DNA of 64,000 nucleotides from Rapana venosa (lineage: Eukaryota > Mollusca > Gastropoda > Neogastropoda > Muricidae). The stretch covers positions 3,005,064 to 3,069,063 of the forward strand of contig CM054145.1 of NCBI GenBank assembly GCA_028751875.1, given 5' to 3'. Below, one piece after another: positions 36,053 to 50,000 of the stretch. The first letter of the stretch is position 1; every line of letters starts with the position of its first letter. The notes under the pieces are model-generated. The model did no database searches and was not told the origin of the DNA. It was given only the letters and a program-made list of their open reading frames with translations. A program made the position numbers and the translations under genes.

Positions 36053-37870
36053 GGAATTTATATAGCGCTATATCTTGTAAAAACAAATCAGAGCGCTTGC
36101 ATTCAACACATTCTTACACATACAACCAATAATCATTAAGAATGTTAACAAGTTCAAATGTACAAACACACACGCATGAGCACGCGCACACGCACACGCA
36201 CGCACGCACAAAGGTTGTACACTTTGGTAGGGTGAAGGGGATTTCGGTTGTTGAAGGCAAGGACATGAGATGAAACAGGAAGGGAAAGTCTTAGGTTTGA
36301 AATAGGTATGTCTTAAGGCTGGATTTTAAAATGTCGTAAGTAGTGCTTTGGCGAAGGGAGAGAGGGAGGTCATTCCAGATTCATGGACCAGAAACAGAGA
36401 AAGAGCGATGGCCAACGATGGATTGACTGAATCTCGGTATTCGTAAACACAAGGTATCTGCAGCAGAGCGGAGGGAACGAGAAGGAGTGTACAGGTGAAG
36501 ACATTCACAGAGGTAGGAGGGAGCTGTTTTGTGGAGCCACTTGTAACAGACAGTACTGATGTTATAGTTTACTCTATGTTGTACAGGCAGCCAGCCAAAG
36601 GAGAGATTGCAAGAGAGGAGTTATGTGCTCAGATTTTTTCTTTCTGAGGACTAGTCGAGCTGCAGAATTTTGTATACGTTGAAGGGAGAGGGTTGATGAT
36701 GCTGGAAGACCAGCCAAAAGAGAATTGCAATAGTCCTGACGTGAAAGAATGAGGGACGTGACTAGTTTGGATGTTGCATCAGTGGACAGGTACTTTCGAA
36801 TGGCACTAATACGCCGTAATTGATAGTAGCATGACTGGCAGGTCTAGGTGATGAATTTTTGCATAGACAGTGTGTTGTCAATAATGACCCCTAGATACTT
36901 CACAGCAGTGGATAGAGGAACTGATGTATTGCCAAATTCTATTGAAGCTCTCGTGATAAGTTTGTGTTTGGTCCCTACATACATGGCTTCGGTTTTATTT
37001 GCATTTAGCTGTAGCTTGTTCTATGCCATCCAATTTTGGATATCTTGAAGGCAGTAGGACATATTAAGAGAGAAGGCAGATTTTCAGGTGTATCACTGAT
37101 AAGAATCTGAGAGTCATCAGCATAGAAATGATGGTTGACTTGATGACGGTTTATTATATGTGAAAGTGGATCAGTGTAGTGGGTGAAAAGAACAGGGCCC
37201 AGAACTGATCCCTGTGGGACTCCATATTCCAGTTTGACAGGTATTGATTGAATCTTGTTTACTGCAACTGTGTAGAATCGGTCTGTCAGGTATGAAATAA
37301 ACCAGGTGAGGGCTGTGCCTGTAATACCAAACGTGTTTTGGAGACGGGACAGAACTGAATGAGAGTTAACATCAGTACAGACTCCACTCTCCCCCAAAAG
37401 TCCTTCGGATGAGACTATAAACCGAGGCCCCGTGTGCGAACGCGCGCAAAACATCTTGCACACTCGTTAAAATCCTGTTCGGCTTTTCGTAAGAGTAGGC
37501 CATTGTGTGCCGGTGGGAACAGATGACAATTTACAAAACTGCATACACACGGGGACTGGATGTAAAACACATAAGTGCTCGATATAAAAGAAATAAAAAA
37601 ATAAAATGGTCAATAGTGTCAAAGGCTGCAGATAAGTCAAGAAGAATGAGAATGGAAATTTTCCCTGAGTCAGAAGCATGTAGAAGCGTGTTTAAGGTGT
37701 GGACTAGGGTGGTCTCGGTGCTGTGGTTGTCAGTCAGACTGGAAAGGGGGAAGGAGACTATTGGAATGAAGGTGGCTGTTGAGTTGTTTCAGAACAACTT
37801 TCATGGACTTAAGAGATAAAAGGTAGGTTGAAACAGGTCTGTAATTCTTCAGAATATTAGGGTTGAGATC
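36018..37870 (-). mobile_element. L2-like LINE, RT to 3' tail, interrupted by a SINE
   Basis: On -: RT start near 37860-37610 ([12 protein letters not shown], ending AFDTID), then after the SINE at 37355-37605 the frame resumes (SVLSRLQNTFGITGTALTWF, YGVPQGSVLGPVL, HHFYADDSQI). Decayed thumb and C-terminal parts follow to about 36240, then a CA/CG tract and the tail GCGCTATATAAATTCC plus (ATT)n at 36018-36070. The YADD box and GVPQGSVLGP are typical of L2-type RTs. Confidence 0.78.
37355..37605 (+). mobile_element. SINE-B nested in the L2 reverse transcriptase
   Basis: Core and B tail are clear: AAAGTCCTTCGGATGAGACT, GGCCCCGTGTGCGAACG, AGTAGGCCATTGTGTGCCGG, GCATACACACGGGGACTGGA, then an A-rich end. 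It separates AFDTID from SVLSRLQ of the host LINE, which are adjacent in L2 proteins. Confidence 0.8.
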
Positions 37871-38279
37871 GTGCTTTTTAGCTAGCCACATTCCGACCTC
37901 AGGACCCCTTCTCAAAAGCACTACAGAATACATGGACTCAAACCTCTAGAAGTGCAAACAATTTTATTTCCACCTCAATTCTGCTACTCAGCAAGGACCA
38001 CAATCATACCATTACATATAAAAGGAAATTTAAATGATTTAGATAACTACAGAAATCTCTCTTTTAAGCATTAATATCTAAATTCATACTTTAACGTTGA
38101 GCAAGCGACTATACACCTGGTTAGATAGTCACAACAATATCAAAATGCCAATCAGGGTTTCGAAGAAAATACTCTAAAGTTGATCAGATATTTACTTTCT
38201 ATGCTTTTATCTAGATCCACGTGAGTTTAAAAAGGGAAAAAGAAAAAGGTAAAAAAAATAAATAAAATAAAACCCGACT
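37871..38279. other. No gene seen
   Basis: AT-rich, no recognised repeat. Confidence 0.4.
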
Positions 38280-39160
<881 letters not shown>

Positions 39161-39638
39161 TATGTAAATGTGCCTACTTTTGGAATACAGTGTATCAACT
39201 TTTTGGATATTGCGCTAAATCAGCAAACACATCAGATAGATAATTGCAGGGATAATGTGACTTTGCAGTACTGGTTTTCAAGTCAGTATCTTTGCCGTGG
39301 AAACTACTTTAATACAAACTTCATGTAAAACGTACATTACCATCGTTTTCTTATAGTCGTATACCTGTGTTTTGGTTTGCTATGATTTTTAAGTACTCTT
39401 CTGTTGGTCATCTTGCTTTTCTTTGTATAAAAGCATGGTGCATCTACGTTGTAGCAAAATGCCAGTGTGTAGGGAGCAATGTGTAATGTAGAATGGTTAA
39501 CAGTTTTGCATTCAAGAACAAAACAAAATCAGGACGAAGAAAGACACACTTAGTGGCAAATGATGTTTTGTAGTGTATAAATAGAAGGAAGAAATAATTC
39601 CCTGAGTGAGAGAGAGAGACAGAGAGAGAGGGAGAGAG

Positions 39639-39702
<64 letters not shown>

Positions 39703-40214
39703 CTAAGTGTATGGACGCTTGCCGCAAAATAGGCCTACATTTCTTTTGCTGAGTGTTATGTTTTGATGTAACTTTATGCACCACAATAATTGATATGGCT
39801 CTTATTGTATGACATAATCATTAAAATCATTTGTGCATTGGTGTGTGTGCGCGTGCGCGCGCGTGCGTGCGTGCTTGCGTACTTACGCGCTGTGTGTGTG
39901 TGTGTGCGCGTGCGCGCGCGGCGCGCGCGCGCGTGGCTCTCGCCCATACAAACACGTGCGCGTTTGAGTGTGTGTACGTATGCGTTGTGGAGGGGGATGG
40001 TGAGCTTGTGTGTGGAATTTCTATGATTGGAGTTTATTACTCTGTGGGATATATGCTTTCTGTTTATTGTTCTTATATGCGGCTTGTAGCCCACACGAAT
40101 TTCTCTGTTTATTGAGATTATACAGTTTTGGTGGGGGTAGTAAGTGGCTGCAGTAGGAGGAGAATGAGGAGGAACAGCGGTACAATCATTGTTGTGTCGC
40201 TGCTGTTGTCATAG
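39161..40214. repeat. GA and GT/GC microsatellites upstream of the P450 gene
   Basis: GA tract with interruptions at 39606-39703, and GT/GC/CG tract at 39838-39985. Unique sequence between shows no gene. Confidence 0.85.
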
Positions 40215-40412
40215 TCGCCTTCATCATTATCATCATCATCACCATCATCAGCACCACCATCATTACCACCATCAGCACCACCATCAGCACCACCATGACT
40301 ACCAGCACGACCCTCATCACCATCACCACCATCACTACCGTAAGCACTCCCCCACGACCACCACCACCACCACCACCACCACCACCACCACCACCACCAT
40401 CAACGCAGACTA
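40215..40412 (+). repeat. (CAT/CAC)n repeat just upstream of the P450 start
   Basis: An imperfect CAT/CAC trinucleotide tract ending in a pure CAC run, about 90 bases before the ATG at 40494. It lies in the likely 5' UTR or core promoter of the P450 gene. Confidence 0.85.
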
Positions 40413-40493
40413 TACTAATTCTGTTTTCAGCCTTCTCTTCACCAGCACAACCTAACTCCCTGCCCAAACCACCACCAGGCCACCTGCCCCACC

Positions 40494-40836
40494 ATGCCCA
40501 TACTCAACGACCCCAGCTCCATCCTGCTGGGCGGCGTGGTTCTCCTGCTGGCCACCTTGTGGTGGCTGTCCACCAGACGACCCCCAGGACTGCCCCCAGG
40601 CCCCGGACATGCCCTGCCCCTGCTGGGACACCTGCAACTGATGTCCTCGGATCCTCGGGCCAGGTTCGCATCCTGGAAGCGTCAGTACGGAGACGTGTTC
40701 AGCCTGTACATGGGCAACAGGCTGGTGGTGGTGCTGGCCAGCTACTCCGCTATACGTGAGGCTCTGGTGACCTTGGCTGATGTCTTCTCCGATCGACCTG
40801 AGATCTTCATTTCCCGTCACTTTTTCAAAGGCAAAG
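40494..40836 (+). CDS. P450 exon 1 (membrane anchor to B region)
   Basis: Encodes residues 1-114 plus one base. It contains the anchor helix, the basic stop-transfer Arg-Arg pair at 28-29, the proline-rich hinge and the first beta-sheet region. It ends AAAG|GTGAGG, a strong donor. The frame stays open beyond the donor only into low-complexity intron sequence. Confidence 0.93.
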
Positions 40837-41011
40837 GTGAGGAGGTTTGTGTTTGTGTGTTTTTCTTGTTGCTGCTGCTACTAGAGTTATTGCTGTTGTT
40901 GTTGCTACTGTTGTTGCTATTGGTAGCTGGTTTTTTAAACTTTGAAATCAAGATTTTTGGTCTTAAGGATAAGATTGTGAGCATGTGTACTGACATCGTC
41001 CTGGTCGTTGG

Positions 41012-41057
<46 letters not shown>

Positions 41058-44000
41058 GTCGTCGTCGTCGTCGTCTTTATCATTATCATTTGTTCTTCTA
41101 TTGTGTTTGGCTCTGTTTTAGTCTGCTTATTCATCTTCGTCTTCTTCTTCTCCTCCAGATCTTATTCTTCCTTCGTCATCTTCCTTTTTCTTCCTTCTTC
41201 TCTAGCTTATTAGTAGTTGTCTTCTTCTTCTTCTTTTTCTTCTTGTTCTTGTTCTTGTTCTTGTTCTTCTTCTTCTTCTTCTTCTTCTTCTTCTTCTTCT
41301 TCTTCTTCTTCTTCTTCTTCTTCTCTTCTTTTCTTCTTCTTCTTCTTCCTCCTTGATTTCAAAGAAATGTTGATAGCTATGTAAAAAACCCACCAAACAA
41401 ATAGCTTCATAAACTTCTGGAAGGCAACATTCTTGCTCTTGCCCGTAGCAACCTAGGCCTTAATTTAAGCCTCCCTTCATAACGATTGTGTACTTGCTTA
41501 CATGGGAGGCGGAATACCTAGTGGTTAGAGCTTTATACTCGTGTTCTGACGGTAGTTGAGGGCGCGGATTTGTATCGTGTCTTCACTGAGCTGTTAGTCT
41601 GAAGAAACTTTGCCCATAAGTTAACGTTGGTACAAGCTGCACTCTCCTGAAATCCCTTTGAATGAAACATAACCTGAGGCCCTGAGTGCCAACGTATGCA
41701 AAACATCTTGCCATGCACATACATTTAAACCCGATCCACTATTTTGTGTGGATGGGCAAGGCAGGTATTGCCAGTGACATACCCAGCATGCACCCAATAG
41801 AAGGATGGACTGCGCCAGGTTCAGTTTGCCCGCGACCCACTGCTGGAAAGAGCAGGAGCAGTGACTCCTCAGAAGTTAACGGAGAAGTCATTCATTCAGT
41901 CGCTGACTTCCCTAAGAACCGTTGTCACCACTATAGCATTTAATATCTTCTTCATTGATTGCTCAGACAGCATCCATCGCCGTGTGTCATAGGAGCGAAA
42001 ATGCAATGTGCTGCCGTTAAGCGCCAGACAGGTCAGGCCAGGCCAGGCCAGGCCATCTGACTTCAGTGTGGCAGAGAATTGTTATTTTCTAAGTCCTTCT
42101 GGAAGAAAGGCAGGAGAATGGACCAAGAAGGCTGAGAATAGGCAAAAAGGATGTGACAGGAAGAAAAGGAAGGAGACAGAAACAAAAAGAGGAATAGAAA
42201 AGAGGGAATTTCTCGCACAGAATTTCCTGAAAGTGGGGATGCTGTTTATACTGACAGGCCCCCTGGCACCCCCCCCCCCCCCCCCCCCCCCTCCGGGGGG
42301 GGGGTTTTTTAGATGAATAATCAGTCATAGCATCATTAAATCATTAGGTATTTAGTGTACTTCCTCATTTGAGTGCAACATAATGCAATATTAAATTTCA
42401 GTAATATATCATACGAAAGAATACAAAACAGTATAACAGTCTGCTATACATACAGTACTATGCAATACATTATGACACACTTTAACAAGACACAATACAA
42501 TACAATTCAAAAATAAGATAGAATAGTATGTGAGATAGTATGCTTTGATTTATTTCAGTCAGTGCAGGATAAGCAGTCAAACGTGACACGGTGAATGTTG
42601 TTGTTGTCACCTAATTCAATGCAATACGACGCAACGCGATAGAATGCAACATAACAAAATACAGTACAATACAATATATTTACTGTTTTATTCTAATACA
42701 ACGCTGTTTTATCGAGTTTATTCATCTTAATTCACTCCATTGTGACACATTGTGTTCCTTTGAATGTACAAACAGTAAGTTCTTTTTTCCTTCCTCGATT
42801 AGAGCTCCAAGGTCCGCTGATGGTGGTGGTTGTTGCGTATGCAGCCGTTTTTGTCCACAACAAAGGTAGCTGTACTCCGACTTAGGGGATAAAATACAAT
42901 GTAGCGTTTCTTTCCGACTTAGGGGATAAAATACAATTTAGCGTTTGTTTCCGACTTCTATCTATCTATCTGTCCCGTAGTCTGACGACCGTGGGGGCAC
43001 CCTCAAAGACTCAACAACCAGTTCCCTCCATTCCTCTCTCTGTTCTGCCTTTCTCAGGGTTTTGTTGAGTTCTAGGCCTGTCCATTCGCTGATGTTATCC
43101 TCCCAGCTCTTCCTTGGTCTGCCTCTTCTTCTTCCTCCTTGGACAGTGCCTTGCAAAACTGTCTTTGTAATTCCTTGGGATCTTGTGACATGCCCATACC
43201 ATTTAAGTTTACCGCTTTTTCACGATCGTTAGAAGGTTCTCATAGGTCCAATGGTTTGCTGGATTCTGTTATGCACGCTTTCGTTGCTTATGTGGTCTTT
43301 GTAGGAGATGCAAGGAGTCTCCGAAAGCATCTCATCTCACTGCCTGTACTCTTCTCTCCAAATCTGCAGTCAGGGTCCATGATTCACAGGCATACAGAAA
43401 TATGGATATGACAAGGGAGCGCATTAGTCTGATCTTGGAGATAAGTGAGATATTCTTATCTCTCCAGATGGTGTTTAGTTTTGACAAAGCTGTTATTGTC
43501 TGTGCAGTCCTGCATACTACTTCTGGCTTGGATCCCTGGTCTGATACAATGGCTCCCAGGTACTTGAAGCTTTGAACTGTTTCCAGCTTCTGGTCATTAA
43601 CCCTGATATCAGTGCTAATGCCGTTGGTGTTATTAGTCATCAGTTTGGTCTTCTCTGCACTGATTTCCATGCCGTATGTTTTGGAGGCCTTATTCAAGTG
43701 TTCTGTTAGGCTGGCAAGCTCTTTTTCTGATCCTGCTATTCCATCAATGTCATCTGCGAAGCGGAGGTTTGTGATCGTTCTGCCACCAATGCTGACTGAT
43801 CCTTCATGATGTTCCAGTGCATCAGCCATGATTCTCTCAAGGAAGATGTTGAAAAGAGTGGGTGAGAGTAGGCAGCCCTGCCTTACTCCAACTGTTGTTC
43901 GAAACCATTCTCCAATGTTGTTGTTGTAGTACACTGCACTGGTGGCCTCGCTGTACAGCTGTTTGATGACTCTGATCAGGTTTGCATTGATGCTGTACAA

Positions 44001-46990
44001 ATTCATGGTTGCCCACAAAGCTGCATGCCACACCCTGTCAAATGCCTTCTTAAATCGATAAATACGTGGTAAAGGTCTTGTTGATGTTGAAGGTACCGCT
44101 CACATAGTATTCTGAGGTGAAAATCTGTTCTGTTGTGCTGCGCCCGCTCTGAACCTGCTTGTTCCTCAGCAATGATGGTCTCTGCTTGTGGCTTCAGTCT
44201 ATTCAATATTATCTGCAGCATGACCTTGCTTGGGTGACATATGAGGCTGATTGTGCGGTAATTATGGCATTGTTGTAGATTTCCTTTCTTGGGGAGGGTG
44301 ATGATGAATGACTGTGTCCATGGTGTTGGCCATTTTCCTGTCTGCCAGATCTTGTTGCAGATTCTTAGTAGGGCGCTGATCATGGCTTCCCCTCCAGCTT
44401 GGACCAACTCAGCTGGGATGTTGTCAGGTCAGAGACTCCCTCTGCTACTGGTAACCATGTAACCCAGTACCACCTGCCACATGTGGGGAGTAAACCCAAC
44501 CAAAAAATCCGACCTCGAGAGGGATGGGCTCCGCCAGGTTTGATTTGCCCAAGATACACCCATGAAAAAGACAGCCAGATTCTCCATACCGGATCGGTCG
44601 TCGCCCGGGTTACCAAGGACCGCGCCTTCTGTTGCTCATCAGGACAGATGTCGAAAGTATGCTACTGATGTAAAACGCAGCAAAATTCGTGCCAGAAACA
44701 ACACCATCATTGGCACATGGAATGTACGGACACTAAGAGCTGCAGGCAAAGTGGAAGAACTGACACATGAGATGTCCAGATATCAATGGCACATCCTTGG
44801 GCTCTGCGAAGTTTCCGACTTAGGGGATAAAATACAATTTAGGGTTTGTTTCCGACTCGACTTAGGGGATAAAATACAATTTAGTGTTTGTTTCCGACTT
44901 AGGGGATAAAATACAATGTAGCGTTTGTTTCCGACTTAGGGGATGAAATACAATTTAGTGTTTGTTTCCGACTTAGGGGATGAAATACAATTTAGTGTTT
45001 GTTTCCGACTTAGGGGATGAAATACAATTTAGTGTTTGTTTCCGACTTAGGGGATGAAATACAATGTAGCGTTTGTTTCCGACTTAGGGGATAAAATACA
45101 ATGTAGCGTTTGTTTTTGTTTACGTTCCTGGGCTAGAGCTCCGAGGTTCTCCAATGGTGAGAATTTGCGGGTGCGACCGTTTGCTCACGTACCCGCATTC
45201 CGACATCGGGGAAAGTTATTCAACTACTAGTCAGGACAACAGAGTGCAACACTGTGCGTGCATTACAAAGCAACGCAATATCACAACCTAACTAAACCAA
45301 CCCTAACCACCACAGCCAAGCTTACTTCTTCAGAACGCAGCCAAATGCAACACATCCAAACTCATTACAACACAACCATCTATGAAGTAGGATTGCGCTA
45401 CCTTAATTGTGGCCAGAAACAATCGCATACGAAACATTTCACCATTGGTGAACCCAGGAGATCTAGCCATAGAACGGGGGGAAATACATCACACCCAAAC
45501 TCAACACAGTACATCTAGAGTCAACACAACAAAACTCAACACAACACAGCAAGACTCGACATAACACAACCAGACTCTACACAAAATAACCAAATACAAC
45601 ACAACCAGACTCAACACAACCAGACTACATAACGAAACCGGACTCAGCACAAGACAACCCAACACCACGCAACTCAGCTAAGCTCACCACAATCTAGCAC
45701 CAACCACTAACTAACCTAGGTTACTCTTTCCCACCCCTCTACACATCCACACACACAGGCATAGTGTTCGGCGCTGAGTGGAGGGAACAGCGCAAGATCG
45801 CCCTGGAGATTCTTCGGGCCATGGGCATGGGCAAGAACGTGCTGGCCGAAAAGATCCAAGAGGAGATCACCCACTACATCCGGGCCATCAAGGAACGCCA
45901 GGGGGCGCCCATGGACGTGGCCCGGATGACCCAAATCAGCGTGTCCAATAATATCTGCTCCATCGTCATGGGGTCAAGGTACGATTATGATGACCCCGAG
46001 TTCATCAGTTACATAGAAAGCATGGAGCGGAACTTCGATGCCGCGAAAGGTATGTGCTTGTGGTGGTTGTTGTGGGTGTCGGTGGGAGAAAGGGTGTGTG
46101 TGTAGTGTGTGGTGTGTGTGTGTGTGTGTGGGGGGGGGGGGGGTTATGGTGAGAGCCTAAAAGTAGAGATGCGTGTTTGTTCTTATGTTCACTGAAATCT
46201 AATCTAGAACAATATAAACAATATGTGACAAAAGACATGGTAGAGAAACATAAATCTTCACACTCAATTCAACTGTCTTCATCACCGTTGTCATCAGTAG
46301 TAGCTCCACGCATTGCCATCAGTGTTCGTCATCTTTTTTCTGTCTCCTGCTGAGTTCTACCATCTCCTGTAGCCCTCCAAGACCACTGATCTCAGTGATG
46401 TTGGAAATGTAGGATGTTGGTGGTCTGCCTCTTTTCCTTCTGTCCTCAACCTTACCTTGGACAAATGTCGTCATAAGCTTTGTCTGTGTGTTTCTGTTTG
46501 CATGACAAAGGTATCTCGGTCTGAGCTTATCAGTTTCAGCCAACAGTTGTCTTTGCACTGAGAGTTCATCAAGAATGTTTACATTTTTTCTTCTGTGGGA
46601 CTATTTGACTCTTAAAAGTCGCCCGTAGAACCACATTTCAGCTGTGTTTATTTTTTCTCTTTCCAATGTTTGTATTGTCCAGGCTACTGACTCATACAGC
46701 AATACAGGCCAGATTAGTGATTTGGCAATTCTAATTCTTGAGATATTTAGGCATGACTTTGTCTTTCCAAATTGTGCGTGTGCGCGCGCTCGCACGTGTG
46801 CATGTTCCTGCTCGCGTGCATGCGTTTGTGTAAGCATGTAGCCTCTACAAGCGTGTGTATGCTTATGTGAGGATATAAGCAGTCATATGCTGAAAATCGA
46901 TCATTCATCTTATCGGTAAAGCTGATAAGCCGCACGGTCATATTTTACACACACACAAAAAGAACAATCGACGGAGGGCTGTGTGTGTGT

Positions 46991-47057
<67 letters not shown>

Positions 47058-50000
47058 GTGGTGTGTGTGTTCATGCATAAGTGTGTGTGTGCGCGCGCGC
47101 GCGCGCGCGCGCATTGCTTGCGTCTATGTGTGTATGTAAATGTCAGTCTATACATGCGTGTGTGTGATTAGGTGAGGATATAAGCGTACATTTGCTGAAT
47201 ATAGATTATTCATCTTATCAGTAAAGCTGATAAGCCGCACTGTCATATTTTACACACATATAACAAAAGAGAAGACACTGGTGACTACATCAGAGATAAT
47301 GCAAACTTTTGATTGGTTGAAACCTCGTGTAGTGACGTCCTAAAGTGATGGGAGGAATTGTTCTAAACCTTGACATTGAGACAAAATATAAATATTTGAA
47401 TTATTTTTTTACCTCATATACAATGTTTAGTTTTGCACATTTTGCTCGAAAGACACTTAATAATTTCAGTCTATGAATTAGACAATTTCTGTAGTATAAA
47501 TTTTCGAAAGCTGTACTGAGTATAAAGAATGTCAAATATCCCAAACTGAACAATTGTGCTGTGGATAGCCAGGATTTTCTGCCCTTTTTTTAACGTTTTC
47601 AGCGATCATTTTGAAGCAAAGCACAGCTCTCATGAAGAGAAAGAAAAATATCTTAAACAGTTGGACATCTAAAACGATTCGCTGCCTGTTTGTTATGCTC
47701 AGAGCTCGTCATGGCTGAAGACCATCTCAATATAAAACTTAACACCACTTTAAAGCAGGCCTCGGCACTTAGCTGACATCAATAACTGACCAAAGTTAAA
47801 GTAGAACGAAGGTGTTCCCATAACCTATGCAGTCGTTGGGGAGCAAAGTGTCAGAGACCTCAGCTTCTCCAGGGGCCAGCATATTGAGGGCGGCGCCCAT
47901 CTCCTCTCCCTCGCTGCTTTACCTTCCCTGACCCTAAAGAGGCAGGTACCCATTTGCAGCTGGGTGAACAGAGGTACTGTACTGAAGCGAAGGTGTGCAA
48001 ACGGTCACCCATCCAACTGGTAACCACGCTCAACGCTGCTTAACTTTGCTTGGGGGAAGCGCGAGCTCTGAGCACTGAGCTATCCCAAGCCTGGCCTAAG
48101 CCTGTCTATGTGTGTGTACAGGTACAGACATTCTGAACTTTTTACCGTGGTTGTCCAAAGTTCCTGGGGACCCCTTCAAGGCCAAACAAGTAATAGACAA
48201 CTTTGAACGTGTCTATGGTTACCCTGGCCAGAAACTGACAGCCCATCAGCAGACGCGGGACCAGGAGGGGGACAGCACAGATTTCATCTACAGCTATCTG
48301 CATCAGATTGACAAGGCGAAGGCCCAGGGCAACAAGGAATCCAGTTTGAATGGTGTGTGCACTGATTTTATTGTCTGTTTTCAATTTATAGTAATGCCTA
48401 CGTGGTACTTGTATATAGTAGTGCCTACGTGGTGATAATATGGTGCGATATGTTATAGTGGGATATGATGCCATACGGCACGTTACAGCACAGTACGACA
48501 GCATATACACAACACAATTTCATACAATTTTATACAGTACTATTTGTGGTATTGTGACGTGACATAACATGACGTGGCATGACATGGGTATGGATGAAGT
48601 TAGGCTAGGTTCCAATACATCAGTTTACATTAGATTAGATTAGAATTGATCAGTTTTGACTAAATCGTCTCAGGAATCTATCTGTCATGTAGGGACAGCG
48701 AAGACAAAAGAATCAGAATTTCACACTCGACAAAGGCAGAAAAACAAAATGACAGACAGAAACTGGGAGAAAGATGCTGAATCAATCCACTGAATGAAGA
48801 CAAGGCACAAAAGACACCTGAGCAAGAAATACCTTTCTAAAGAAATGATCAGCCAAACCAATCTAATAACCAATTAACCATTTGCATTGCTAACATGTCA
48901 TAGGAAATTACCAGTTTTGGCTTACAATAAAAATAAACGAAAAATATTTTATTTGCAGGATATCAAAATGGCGACTCAATCAAAAGAAAGAGATCAAAGT
49001 ATTCAGGAAGTACTCAGCAGTTTCGGTTGCATTTTCAGCTGTAGTTTTAGCAAACAAATAACAGAATGTTGGCTCAAAAGAGTTCTTAAGTATTGTTTAC
49101 GTAATTTTTCAGAATATGTATACACTTTTCAACAATGAGAAAGAAATAGAAAGGTTGAACTTTTCAACTCAATATTCATCTTGTGTCAAAAACGTCATCT
49201 TCGTTTCTTCATTCAGTTATATCGACAAACAACACCAACCTTCTTTATAGATTATCACTTATCCTCTTTTGATGTCCATGCCGATTTTCAGGCAGAGCCC
49301 TAAATGATCAGTAATTTGTCCTTGAGATACACTGTACAAGTGACAGTAAGGGTGTGCGATTCTGTTAAAATCGCTGGCTTTGAAATCACCCCTGTTTGTC
49401 TGGTTCTGTTAAAATTAATAGTCCACCTGAGTTGGTTTAAGCCTGGTTCTGTTAAAATTAATAGTCCACCTGAGTTGGTTTAAGCCTGGTTCTGTTAAAA
49501 TTAATAGTCCACCTGAGTTGGTTTAAGCCTGGTTCTGTTAAAATTAATAGTCCACCTGAGTTGGTTAGGTATGCTTCTGTTAAATAGTCCACCTGATTTA
49601 GTTAACGTCTGGTTCTGTAAAATTCCTGTGATGTGTACACTTCCATATATTTCTGTATATTCTGTGATTGTTTTTAAAGATTGTCTACTCTTCCATGTAT
49701 TTCTATATAAATTGCAGTTTTATCTTTACTATTGTGTACACTTCCATGTATTTCTTTATAAACTGGGCGATCTTTAAAAATATTGTCTACATCTCCATAT
49801 TCACCTTAGCCTTCACCTATCCCGTAGCCTAGAAGACCGTTTGGGCACCACTGAAGATTTTGCAACCAGCTTCCTTCATTCTTCGTGGTTTTCAGTTTTC
49901 CGCAACAAGTCGTTCCACTTAAGGTCAGTCCACTCTCTGATGTTGTCTTCCCATCGTTTTATCTGTCTGCCTCTCCGTTTCCCACCTTGCACTGCTCCCT

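Noticed and set aside
40189..40467. His-rich frame upstream of the P450 gene
   Set aside because: It is the CAT/CAC trinucleotide tract.
40494..41213. A 239-codon single-exon reading of the P450 start
   Set aside because: After 40836 the frame runs into intronic ATC/TTC repeats; a consensus donor lies at the point where similarity to P450s stops.
49396..49570. CRISPR-like array from regular 43-bp repeats
   Set aside because: The copies are directly adjacent with no unique spacers, the genome is eukaryotic and no cas genes are present.
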